A stretch of DNA of 64,000 nt from NCBI RefSeq assembly GCF_021730395.1, contig NW_026463205.1, positions 1-64,000 of the forward strand, written 5' to 3'. A program made the position numbers and the translations under genes. The notes under the pieces were generated by a model. It had not been told where the DNA came from and searched no databases. It was given only the letters and a program-made list of their open reading frames with translations. Shown piece after piece: positions 35,109 to 46,059 of this stretch. The DNA is from Mercenaria mercenaria (Eukaryota; Mollusca; Bivalvia; Venerida; Veneridae). Numbering within the stretch: position 1 is the first letter of the stretch; each line of letters starts with the position of its first letter.

Positions 35109-36900
35109 ATGGTGGCAGCGGTGAGATCTGATAATCTAACTCTGTCAGATCCAGTGATCGAACCAACGCCTAGAGAAGCTTTTCATACGCCAAACAACAT
35201 GAATGATATAAATCCAGTTGATAGCGAGGGCATCATTAGTTTTCACAGTCATGAACCGGAAGCCGAGTTAGACAGACATGGTGCATCAGCTGAGTTTGAG
35301 ACAGCTGATGAGCTTTCAGATGCAGGTTCTGTATTAAGCGATAGGTCACAAAGAGGTCTAAATGAGAAGAATGAAAATTTCATCAGTCAGGTGTCAGACA
35401 TGATGGGCGGTGTAACGAGTGTTCTGAAAGATGTAGTTAAACAGCTTCAAGAGTTGAAACAACCTTTGACAAAGCAAGCCTCAAGTTTAAACAGTGCTGA
35501 CCTTATAGTGGAAATTCAAGTAGTTTCCCAAGAAATCCATACAAAGAGTGTCGACTACCGAAAGGGTACCATCAGGTACTCAGATACATCAAGTTATCCG
35601 GCCAGTTAATGAGGAGTATAGATATGATACCAGGCAATGCTACAGCAATATTGATTTTGCTCAGCCTACACCCCTATCTCAACCGTACCCAGTTCATAGG
35701 TCAGAGATCACTAATTTACCAGCACCACATCCTAACCTGACTCATGTCCCCATGATAACAGTCAGGCACAAAATTCCCTTTTCTCTAGGTATGAACCATA
35801 TGATTTACCTGAATACAATAGAAACACAACTCAGGCAGATCCTTCTCTACACAATATATACCAGAATAGTAGAGGTGATTTCCCAAACGTCTCGTACGAA
35901 AAAAGCAAAAGGTCACGTGATATGAATCACGTAAAAATACCGTCCTTCACCGGAAAAGAGGAGTGGTTAGTATGGGTAACGCTGTTTGCAGCGATAGCAC
36001 GTAGAATGAGATGGAGAGACGATGAGATGCTGGACCAGCTCTTGCCACGAATTGAAGGTCAGGCTGCACAGTTTGTCTTCTCGCAGCTCCACCCCTCAGT
36101 ACTGCATAGCTACAAGAGTCTTAAGAGTGAACTTGATAATCGCTACCGTGTCACTGAGACTCCAAGGTTATTCGCTTCACGTTTTAGCAGAAGATCGCAG
36201 AAAGTGGGAGAAACAGCAGAAGAGTTTGCTGCAGAGCTGAAAGTTCTCTATGATAAAGCGCATGGGTATCGCGACAGGAAAACTAGGGATGAGGACTTGG
36301 TACGAAGATTTCTTGATGGCCTAAGAGATGACGACATCCGATTTGAAGTTGAGTATAACAAAGAGCCAGAGACAGTTGACGAAGCGGTGTTACACGTTGC
36401 CAATTTCATTCAGACAAGAAACATCAGAGCACACAGAACCAAGGAAAACTTAGGCGAGCAAGTGAATTTAACGAATGACGAAACAGCCAGTCCAGAAGAA
36501 CACACCAACTCACATTCCAGTAAAATCCAAAGTGTCGCGCATTACCAAAAGAGAACCAAAAAGGGAAAAAGCTCCTACAGAGAGAAGCCAAATGAAACAA
36601 AGGAGGACACAAGTTGCACAGATAAGCAGCAGAAGATTCTGGAAGCGATCCTGGACAGAGTTGAAAAACTAGAGAACTGATATAAAGGCAAGCAAGAAAG
36701 AAATAGCCAAAGAGGTGGGCGTGAATGTTTTAATTGCCATACACTTGGTCACTCTGCACGAAACTGCCCAGATCGAACCGAAAACCAGAATAACAAGACA
36801 GAGTCGCAAGACAGTTACCAGCAGGCCAAACGTCAGAATCCTTTAAACTTCAGAGGACCGACTCTTGCGGCCAAAGGGAGGTCCAATTAGAAACTGAGTG
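35109..36900 (+). pseudogene. gag region of the LTR element (fossil)
   Basis: An acidic N-terminal part is followed by a retrotransposon-gag capsid domain (PSFTGKEEWLVWVTLFAAIA, YKSLKSELDNRYRVTE, FASRFSRRSQKVGETAEEFA, FLDGLRDDDIRFEVEY) and a zinc knuckle CFNCHTLGHSARNCP near 36,730. The encoded protein would form the particle and bind element RNA. Treated as fossil. Confidence 0.85.
35110..35123 (+). promoter_or_regulatory. Primer-binding site, tRNA-Leu type
   Basis: TGGTGGCAGCGGTG is complementary to the 3' end (CACCGCTGCCACCA) of animal tRNA-Leu. It begins 6 nt after the LTR, the expected place to prime reverse transcription. Confidence 0.75.
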
Positions 36901-39900
36901 TTCCGGTCAGTTTAATGTAACAGACAAGGTTGAACAGGGGCAAGAAGATGTGACTGTCAGAGAGAAGGTCAGGCTTAAGAAGTGCAGGGGAATGAGTGAT
37001 GGGGTGTACGTCAAAGGTTTTGTAGAAGACGTGCCTATAGTATTCACTGCTGATACCGTTGCTTCAAAGACAGTTATATCTTCAAAGGTTTTCAAAAGTG
37101 TAAACCAAGGGAGACAACCAGCCCTAGAAAAATCATCCTGTTTGATTGGAGCAGGAGGCACAACGATTCAGGAGTGTGGCAAGGCAAAATTCACTTTGAA
37201 GCTTGGACCTTTAGAGATAACTAGTGAGGCGATCATTGCTGATATAGAAGATGAGGCGCTTCTGGGGTATGATGTTTTAAAGGGTCGCGAGCATGGAGCT
37301 GCTGATATATTGCTCAGCAAAAACAAAATAGTGCTTGACGGTGTGGAAATCCCTTGTTTTCAGGTGGGCAAGAATGATAAAACTAGGAGGGTAGTTGTTG
37401 CTGATGATCTGAACACACCAGGGCAATCAGAGATGATCATCGATGTGTATGTCAGTAGAAAGGAAGAAGATGATTTTGACCATGAAGCTGAATACCTGGT
37501 AGAACCTTCAGAACATCTGGCAGAGCGATACAAATTGGCGATGGCCTCTACACTCGTCAACATAAATCAAGCGACCACGTGCAAGGTGAGGGTGTTAAAT
37601 CCTTTCCGTGAAGAAGTCTCCCTGAAACAAGATGCTGAAATAGGAAAAGCTGAGAAGATAGAAAGGATAGTAAATGTCATAGCAGAGCAAGAGAATACCA
37701 GAGAGACTGAAAACCAAGCACAGGTGGGAAGGGTCGAAACAAGGTCAAATAAACATGATGGAGATATGCAGTTACCTTTTGAGCCATCAACTGAGGAAAA
37801 GGTCCCAAGACATCTTCATGATCTTTTCTCCAAGACCATTCAAGGTAGATCTGAAAAGGAAAAGCAGGCCATAGCAGGACTCTTTGGAAAGTACAGCAGC
37901 ACCTTCTCAACTGACGAATTGGACATTGGGCTGACGAACCTGATAGAGCATTCTATAGACACAGGTGATGCAAAGCCCATAAAACAAAGGCCAAGAAGAG
38001 TGCCTCTTGCTTTCGCTAACGAAGAGAAACAGGCTATAGAAGATCGACTTAAAAAGGGGTTATCCAAAAAAGCACGTCACCTTGTGCAAGTCCCATAGTA
38101 CTAGTCCGCAAGAAGTCAGGGGCAGTCAGGCCATGTGTGGACTACCGTAAGGTCAATGGTCTAATAAAACAAGATGGTTTCCCTTTACCGAGAATACAGG
38201 ACTGCTTGGATGCTGTATCTGGGTCTAGCCTTTTCAGTAGTTTCGATCTAACCAGCGGGTATTTTCAGATTCCGCTGAAGAAAGAAGATGTTCCAAAAAG
38301 TGCCTTTGTAGCAAGTATGGATTATTCGAAATGACGAGGATGCCATTTGGATTGTCAAATTCCGCAAGCACCTTTCAACGTACAATGGAGTTGGGCGGAT
38401 CAAGGCAGCTGGAATGAAGCTCAAACCCGACAAGTGTCAGCTCTTGCAGACAGAGGTTGTATTCCTCGGTCATGTGGTGTCAGGCAAAGGCGTAAGCCCA
38501 GATCCTACACATATTACCAAGATCTTGCAGTGGCCAAGACCTAAAAATGCAAAACAAGTTAAGCAATTTTATGCAACCGGGTCCTACTACCGGAGGTATG
38601 TGAAGGATTATGCCAAGATTGCCCGACCCTTACCTGCGCTAACCAAGAAAGATGCTTCATTTTATTGGGATGAAGCATGCGAATTGGCCTTCGTCCAGAT
38701 AAAGCAAGCCCTTATTAGTCCACAAGTAATGGGATACCCACTTAACGATGGAGGCGAGTTCTTCTTGGATGTTGACGCATCTGGATTTGGCCTGGGCGCC
38801 GTGCTCCATCAAATGCAAGAGGGTCGAGAACGAGTGATAGCGTATGCCAGCAGAGCAATGAATAAGGCAGAATGCAATTACTGTGTCACAGAACAAGAGC
38901 TACAAGCAATCGTCTTCTTTGTGCAGTACTTTAGGCAGTACCTATTAGGTCGTAAATTCACTGTCAGAAGCGATCATAAAGCGTTGACATGGTTATTCAG
39001 TTTGCAAGAACCTAATGGCAAAATCGCAAGGTGGATAGAAATACTAGCGCCTTTCAACTTTGCAATACAGTACAGGCCAGGCAAACAACAAGGCCACTGT
39101 GACGCGCTTTCACGTTGCGAAAACCCACGAGATTGCACATGCAGTAGCATAGACATGACAGAGCCCCTTAAATGTGGTCCCTGTCGTAAATGTCGGAAAA
39201 GGGCAGAAGATATGCATGGTACGATACTTTGCGCCGCTCCACCTGCCAATGATACTGAAAACTCTAACACCCAGTCTGCTATACGAAGTACATGCCAAGA
39301 AGCAGGGAAAAGCACCGACAATTGTGCACAACCAAAGCGAGGCAATAACAGGTTAGGTCTTTGTCTATCCGAATCAATGGTCACAGCACAACAGAAGGAT
39401 GCAGACATCAGGCTAATCGTCGATGCCTTAACTGAACGCAAAAAAACAACAAGTAATGACATGTTGGGTAAGAGCCCTGCCGCACGACATTATTGGGTAA
39501 TATGGGAAACACTGTTGCTCACAGAAGGCGTCTTATATAAGGCTTTCAAAAAGTCAGATGGCACCGACGAGTACATGCAGCTGATCCTACCGCGAGAATA
39601 TCAGAAGATGGCAATATCCTTGGCGCATGATTCATTAACCGGAGGGCATTTGGGTGTAAAAAAGACCAAGGCCAAGATCCAAACCCATTATTATTGGTTT
39701 GAAATGAAAGATGATATCAAACTGTTTATAAGGGGATGCGACATCTGTGCTTCAGACCGGAAACCACAAAAAGCTCCTAGGACCCCCCTAGGACATCTTT
39801 CAGCTGGATCCCCTTGGGACCTGCTAGCAGTTGACTATGTTGGCCCATTTCCTATGACGCCTAGGAATAACAAGTATATCTTGGTCTTGACCGATCATTT

Positions 39901-40696
39901 CTCGAAGTATGTTGAGGTCCTTGCAGTTCCTAACCAGTCGGCGGAAGAATGTGCAGCCAGAATCCTTAATGATGTCATTGCCAGGTGGGGAATACCTCTA
40001 GCAATTCACAGCGATCAGGGAGCATCATTCGAAAGTTCCATTTTTAAGAACCTTTGCCAAATGCTGCAAATAAAGAAAACTAGATGCAGTGCACGAAATC
40101 CGCGTGCCAATGGTAAGGTCGAAAGGTTTAATAGGTCATTACTGAAGATGGTTAAAGCTTTCCTTGTGGGTGAGCAAGATCAACGGGATCTGCATCTTGG
40201 GTGTTTGGCTGGAGCCTACAGGGCAATCCCAAATGAAGCAACTAATCTTTCACCGAACATGCTTACATTAGGAAGAGAAATAAGACTGCCAGCAGACCTT
40301 AGTTTTGGCCACTGTGACACTTCTCAAAGCGAAAAGACAAAGTACTGTGACTATGTAGAAGGTCTTCGTAACAAAATGTTGTCAGCCCATGAAGTAGCAC
40401 GTAAGCATCTTGCAGCTTCTGCTGAAAGAAGTAAAGAAATCTACGACGCAAAGCTTTACTTCACCGAGTATAATGTTGGAGATATTGTATGGTGTCTTGG
40501 AGTTACTCAAAAGCTCGAGAAGGCATATGATGGACCATTCGTGATAACTAAAAAACGGTCAAAAATCAACTTTGTTATACAGTTAGACAACAAGGGTACC
40601 ACCAGAGTTGTGCATCACAACAAACTCAGAAAGTATAAGGGATCCTGTCCCCCAAAATGGGTCACACAGATCATAAATAAACATAAACAACAGTAG
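36900..40696 (+). pseudogene. pol region of the LTR element (fossil)
   Basis: An aspartic-protease-like part (FVEDVPIVFTADT, EDEALLGYDVLKG) is followed by reverse transcriptase text (VRPCVDYRKVNGLIKQDGFP, LFSSFDLTSGYFQIPL). RNase H follows (FFLDVDASGFGLGAVLHQMQ, VTEQELQAIVFF, FTVRSDHKALTWL). The integrase zinc finger (HDSLTGGHLGVKKTK, CDICASDRK), DDE core (AVDYVGPFPMTP, SDQGASFES, NPRANGKVERFNRSL) and a C-terminal domain to 40,696 complete it. The order is that of Ty3/Gypsy. It is broken, though the RNase H-integrase part remains long and open. Confidence 0.9.
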
Positions 40697-40734
40697 GATG
40701 AAGTATCAAAGTGTTTTAGTTGTAAACAATTTCC

Positions 40735-40869
40735 ATGTGACTGTGTGATAACCTGTTTCAATGAGCTTTAGTGTTTTGTTATTATGTCAAAATACAGTTC
40801 ATTGTGCATTTTATGGCTGGTGATAATCAACGATAGACTGAAACATAAACAGATGATGGTTTCAAGAAA
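40735..40869 (-). repeat. Outer inverted repeat, right copy
   Basis: Inverse of 33,718-33,835. It lies between the end of pol and the inverted LTR. Confidence 0.85.
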
Positions 40870-41010
40870 TGTTACGAGCTAGCTGGGGGTGTTTGCTATT
40901 ACTTGATGGTTCTTTTGGTAGCGTAGTAGTTTGTAGCTAGATGTGGCCTTGAGCTGTTAATAAGTTTGCGTGTGAAGGGTTTGGTCAGTCAACTAATTAA
41001 AGTTCTAACA
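40870..41010 (-). repeat. Inverted extra LTR copy, 141 bp
   Basis: Exactly 141 bp from TGTTACG to CTAACA. It is the reverse complement of 34,963-35,103 with about one difference. Its exact TG...CA ends support 141 bp as the LTR unit. Confidence 0.9.
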
Positions 41011-41020
41011 TATCAAAAAA

Positions 41021-41233
41021 TGAATATTACAATACATACATGAATAAACTCAATTAACTGTTTATGCGGTGTTATTAGTTATTCGCCTGATATGTTAGAA
41101 CTTTAATTAGTTGACTGACCAAACCCTTCACACGCAAACTTATTAACAGCTCAAGGCCACATCTAGCTACAAACTACTACGCTACCAAAAGAACCATCAA
41201 GTAATAACAAACACCCCCAGCTAGCTCTTAACA
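41021..41233 (+). repeat. 3' LTR
   Basis: Direct copy of 34,890-35,103 with about two differences, ending CTCTTAACA. It immediately follows the inverted LTR, separated by 10 bp. Confidence 0.85.
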
Positions 41234-42283
41234 ATATTGTCTATTTTCTTTCAAAGGTTAGATGAATGTATGGAAAATTGGGATGGATGTATGTGTTGTT
41301 CAACTGTAAAAAAATGTTTTTAATGCTATTTAATACAATTATATCAAGAAATATTAAATAAATTACGTATATCTACTTTCAGTCAACGAATACGAACATT
41401 ATATATAGATAATCATATGCCAGCACTTCGATAAATTGAAGCGGTGCGAACATAATTTTACCTTTATGCATTTAACGCCCTCAACTCAATTTTAAATAGC
41501 CGAAAAATGCACGCGTACAAAGTTCAAATTTACAAACGACATAATTTAATCATGCACAAACACCATGACAATGTTACCTTTTAAAATGCATGAGTGAATT
41601 AAAGCAATACGTTACTCGATTTTATTAACAAGGTACTGTTCAAAACATTTAACAAAGACATTTCATAACTTTACTTTCAGCCATATGAAGGATATTGCTG
41701 ACATTTCGTCAGGAAACTTGTAAAATGTACGTTAAATAAAATATCACCGGAATATTTGTGAAAATATAGTCACACCACTGTTGAGAAATGAAAAAAAAAT
41801 AAAGTGATCTTTATTGACATGTTATCTTTCATCAGTTCGTTTATGTTTAATAAGGGTCCGTTCGCCCTTATAGGCACAGTATAGAATTACGCTATGTAAG
41901 CCCCCTGACATGTCACCAGGCATGACGTTAGAGAAAATTGTTAAAGCCAAATTGTGAACGGGGTTTGACTCTACGCAATTTCCGTAGAGTATTAGCCAAA
42001 AAATATAGATAATTTTGAATCCAAAATTGAATCACTGTCACGGTCGGTGAGATCATAAATGACAGTGACTACATGCGAGAAGAGACGTAGTTGCATGACA
42101 GTAAATACTGGAGGCAAACACGGTCGCCCTAACAAGGGCGGTTGGGGCCGCAAGTCGCTGCTGTTGCTGGTCCCTCGTCGTTAAGTTGATGTGCGTGGAG
42201 CGTAGGGATTGGGAAGCTCGGGTCTTCTCTGCATGTCGTCTATCCACAGGCCTTCAACAAAGAAGGTAGCTCCTTCAACAAAC
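41234..42283. other. Non-coding, GC-richer towards the right
   Basis: AT-rich to about 42,050. 42,060-42,280 is GC-richer and precedes the histone-type stem-loop. In one plus frame it reads lysine/arginine-poor text that I cannot align to any histone. No gene called. Confidence 0.4.
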
Positions 42284-42299
42284 GGTCCCTTTTAGGGCC
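42284..42299 (+). terminator. Histone-type 3' stem-loop candidate
   Basis: GGTCCCTTTTAGGGCC, preceded by CAACAAAC and followed by ATTACC, resembles the 16-nt stem-loop (GGYYYTTTTxARRRCC) that ends replication-dependent histone mRNAs. The innermost pair is C-A rather than T-A, and one pair is G-T. GAAGAAAGGG lies 32 nt downstream, in the place of the purine-rich element bound by U7. No histone ORF is recognisable upstream, so this is a relic or a chance match. Confidence 0.35.
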
Positions 42300-44964
42300 A
42301 TTACCGTCAGCTTCAGTCAGGACACTAACAGAAGAAAGGGCAATATAATTATGACCTAGTTCCGTCAATGTCCTGTGCCTTCTCGAGACGTGCACTCACG
42401 TGCACTCACCGGCGGGTCGGGAAAGGAATATAATTTTATGTCTCCCATCACAGGTTGACTTGTACTTTATTCATTTTACATCCTGTAACCAATCTAGTAT
42501 TTTCATTATTTAAAAAGTGGTCACATGGTGACCCTTTAATTTTCTGTGGAGGATCGACCGGTATATTTTCATGTTTGGTTAGGTCGATTAAACAAATTAG
42601 TTGTTTATTTTGGTAGTGCCCCTCAAGGAAAAATGTAGGGTCGGTATGATAAAAACAGGGACTCGGCTACCGCTTAGCTCCCAGTGACCAAATATACTTC
42701 ATTGGAAAGCCAAAGACGAGCTCAAACAATTCATAATGGTTAAACGAGTACAGAAAATGCGTCCTTCTATTTAACACGGTTAGACTGTACTCACTTTTGT
42801 CGTCCTTATCCTAGAGCCATTCTACCGCACATTTAATCTTCTTTTCAGTTACACACGTTTTGATACCTCTTTGTAAATGATTATGTAAGTCAGTAGAGTC
42901 GTAATATTTCTTTAAAAAGACAGTTAGTCTAAATGGCACCATAAGCTTTAAGTATACACAAAATCATTGCAAACGAAAGTGACAAAATTTAAGGACTATC
43001 CGTATATGATATATGTAATATGGTAATAATTAGAAGTTAGCATTATGTTTTTGACATTTAGCGTTAGGCATTTTGCATTTTGTAATTTACATGAACATAG
43101 TCACATATTATAATATATCAAATGCTAAATATGAATGTGTCATGCAAATTGCCAAATGCTAAATGCCTATTATCCAAAACATGTACTTTAATGTTATGAG
43201 TTAAGAATATGTATCACTTAAACTGATGAATATAACTTTCATTTTTTTAAGTCATTTTATTTTAAACTTGTCTGATTTGAAGCAACGTTCATCATGTTCT
43301 ACCGTGTCTAATGTTCTAACTGAAACTATTAACTCTAAAATGTTTAGTAAATAGTTTTTAAGAGACAAAGATGTGCCATTAACATTTGGCATTAATCATT
43401 TCGAACTTAGCATTTGGCAAAAAGCATGGTTCACTCCTTGACCTTAATTTATATAACGGCCTACGCAAAAGGCTTATTATCATAGGGAGGAAACGGAAAT
43501 TCCCGTTGTTTCAGGAATGAGAAATCCTGAGATGTCCTATGGTTATTGCTTGTAACATTCAAAGTGTTTTGAAATGACTTAGAAACGGGCAAAGTATTTG
43601 TGCAACAACACTACATATAGCTACTTTATAAAACCTTTTTGGAGAGTGAAACAAAGTACGAGACCCTTACACATCAACGCTTTAAGGTAATATATTTTTA
43701 AATAATAAAGAGAGGATCCTTTTGAAGCATAGAACGCATCCAAACAAAATAAAAGCAGACTTGGTTTGATTGAGTCTGTTCATGTTTCATTACAAGAGTC
43801 TGATCTTAAATGTTGGTGAATCGTGGCCCATTCTATTTTAAATGTTGTGGGGAGAATTATAAAACGGGAAAGCTACGGCATAATGGTAGGCTCTGTGTAG
43901 CACATTTCACGCACCAGGTTTGACTTTTCACCATCTTCGCAAAGTATCGCCCGATTTGCTATGATTTAGCAGATATATTGTCTTGAGACAGGGCAACGTC
44001 ATTTCTAAACGGATCCGAATTAATTCAACGTGCTGACCGGAACTGTCAATCACGGGATTTATATCGTAATGGCTATCGACATGCCAGTTTTGGAAGTTAC
44101 TTTTACTTAAAATTTCACATTGTATACGATAAAACTCCGTTGGATGTTGAGTGTTACTATAATGCAGTATCAAACAATTAACATATTATCGGACCGATTT
44201 TACGTATCTTTGATACAAGTTAAACAAACTCAGATTTTTTTTAAATTGCAGGATTGTTTTGACTTACTAATGAAATGGCTTTTCTGTATAGAATATGGCT
44301 CATCAATTTCAGCAACACGGACGTGAACTTTTGTCTGTGTGTAGTACATACGAATAAAGCGTGGCTTTAATACATTCAAGATGAAGGTGTATAATGTAGA
44401 TCTAGATTAGACAATTTTCGAGCAGGCTTTATGTAGCTATTTCATGATAAGCAGCCTTAGGTCACGAGGTAAATAATTGTCATAATTTGAGTGTTTATGT
44501 TACAGGACGTAATGCAGATGAATATTCATGAATGTTTTTAATTCGCGAGTGGAATTTTTTGCGATTATAAGCAAAAAAACCATTGCGAATATTATCTAAT
44601 CTACAGTTAAAAACATGTCACTACTATCAAAATGGCCATTAACTCCTCTGAAATGAAGAAATGTCTTAGACTATATTATTTCCCTTAGCACATATATCTG
44701 CGTAATGGATTCCTAGGTCATACAAAGTGCTTTGAGCATGCAGGGAGTATTCTAGGCACGCTATATCATTATGTGGTTGACGGTAAGGACATAACGACGT
44801 TACGACGTGCGCCGATCGCCGTCATGTGTTCTACTTTAACTTGATGTAGAATCAAAGTTCTAATAGATTATTGTATTGTAATTCCCCGTATGTGAATTCC
44901 TAAATGCCGTGTTAAATCACTGTGTGCTGTCACGTGACCTGGTGTACGGCAAGAAAAATGCAAG
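42300..44964. other. Intergenic, no gene seen
   Basis: AT-rich. A tandem CGTGCACTCA pair lies at 42,389-42,408. 43,030-43,170 and 43,385-43,425 carry GCATTTTGCATT-type words in both orientations. Sequence at 44,520-44,610 resembles 65-130. Open frames are short. Confidence 0.45.
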
Positions 44965-44990
44965 ATGGCGGACGTGGATATTGGGGAAAG
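44965..44990 (+). CDS. Possible first coding exon with YY1-like start (MADVDIGE-)
   Basis: CAAGATGGCGGACGTGG combines a start codon with the AAGATGGCGG element bound by YY1 at many metazoan housekeeping promoters. The frame reads MADVDIGE and then meets a consensus-like donor AAAG|GTAGGC at 44,990/44,991. A CACGTGAC box lies 30 nt upstream (44,931). No following exon is recognised in this window, so the gene would lie beyond a long intron or may not exist. Confidence 0.3.
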
Positions 44991-46059
44991 GTAGGCTCCT
45001 TGTTTGTCCATTGATTTCTCTATCAGTATTTCCTTTATGGGAGAATTTTTGTCACGGCTCTGACATTCGTCTTTCATCGGTTGTATACCATTACCTCAGA
45101 CGACTTTTCTAGACTTTGTCCTTTAATGCAACAAAAACAACGGAAAATTAATTTAGGCGAGGAGAAACTCGGTTTTTCGAATTGTCCATCCCTTTCTTCC
45201 ACGATTTCTGCCAGTTTATGAAGTACACATAAACTATGTACATAGACAAAGCGTGCGTTTCAACCAGTTCCCTGAAAACCGCATATTTCTTAAAAGAAGA
45301 TTCGCTTTAAAATTTGCCAAGTTTACGGACAGAATGCCGAGGTTATTCTGTCGGTGTACGGAAAAGACGTCGGCCAAAAGTGTATGGTAAGCAGACAGAA
45401 ATTCAAAGATTTTACTACGAAATGGTGTACGCAAAGAAGACAATATCCTGACACGATCACCAATTAAATAAACGATCTTGTTTGGATTCCGCAGTACGTT
45501 ATCATATGATTTTTGTACTGTGTGTTAAACTGTGAGAATGCAGCTTTAATTTTCACCATTAACTTTGAAAGTTCTAGGATGGGTGGGGGTGGGGGTGGGG
45601 GCTCCTGACCCCCCTGACCCCATCCCCACCCCCAACACCGCTGCTTGATCCGCCCATGCTTTTTTATTCTTTTCTTCGATGTAAGTTTTAAATGAATTGA
45701 CCTGGTAGTATTTTGTTTAACAAAGATATATACCACCGATACCAACAAAAATCAGAGTAACTTAATTGAACTTTTCATCCAGTTTTATATCATCTGGTTT
45801 TTATGGTGGCATATTTCTGCCAACCATATATCCACTTATTTTATGTAGTCAGTTTTCTCTAAAAATGTCACATATCCAGTAATTATCTGGCAAGTGGCAA
45901 AATTGCGTGTTATCCAGATAATTAAGTTAACAGGACAAAACTACCTGTTAGTGCCCACTATTCACATAAATGAGTGGTTATTGTGAAAGTTTTCATGATA
46001 TCCAGTAAATATTCGAACCCAAATTGACGATTAACGGTTAAACTTTTCGTTCCCTATAC
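44991..46059. other. Intergenic or intron; G/C-rich hairpin at 45,580-45,640
   Basis: No supported exon. 45,580-45,640 pairs GGGTGGGGGTGGGGGTGGGG against a CCCCATCCCCACCCCC stretch and also has four G-runs able to form a quadruplex. Near 45,870-45,930 are further TTATCCAGATAATT-like words related to the terminal motif of the next element. Confidence 0.4.

Larger units (their letters stand above)
34890..41233 (+). mobile_element. Ty3/Gypsy-type LTR element, fossil, broken
   Basis: Direct terminal repeats of about 214 bp (34,890-35,103 and 41,021-41,233) differ at about two positions, so the insertion is young. A primer-binding site follows the left LTR. Then come a gag region with a zinc knuckle, and pol in the order protease, reverse transcriptase, RNase H, integrase, which marks Ty3/Gypsy. 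A handful of breaks are present. An additional inverted LTR copy sits just before the right LTR, and no clear target duplication is seen, so the 3' side was rearranged. Confidence 0.9.

Noticed and set aside
38974-39462. Minus-strand ORF of 162 codons
   Set aside because: Antisense to the RNase H-integrase part of the LTR element pol; no family resemblance.
42053-42247. Minus-strand ORF of 64 codons before the histone-type stem-loop
   Set aside because: Wrong strand for the stem-loop and not histone-like in sequence.
45150-45402. Plus-strand open stretch after the possible YY1-type exon
   Set aside because: No start, no good acceptor and no recognisable protein; not linked to the exon candidate.
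45464-45748. Minus-strand ORF with a polyproline run
   Set aside because: Created by the G/C-rich simple stretch; no domain and no splice context.
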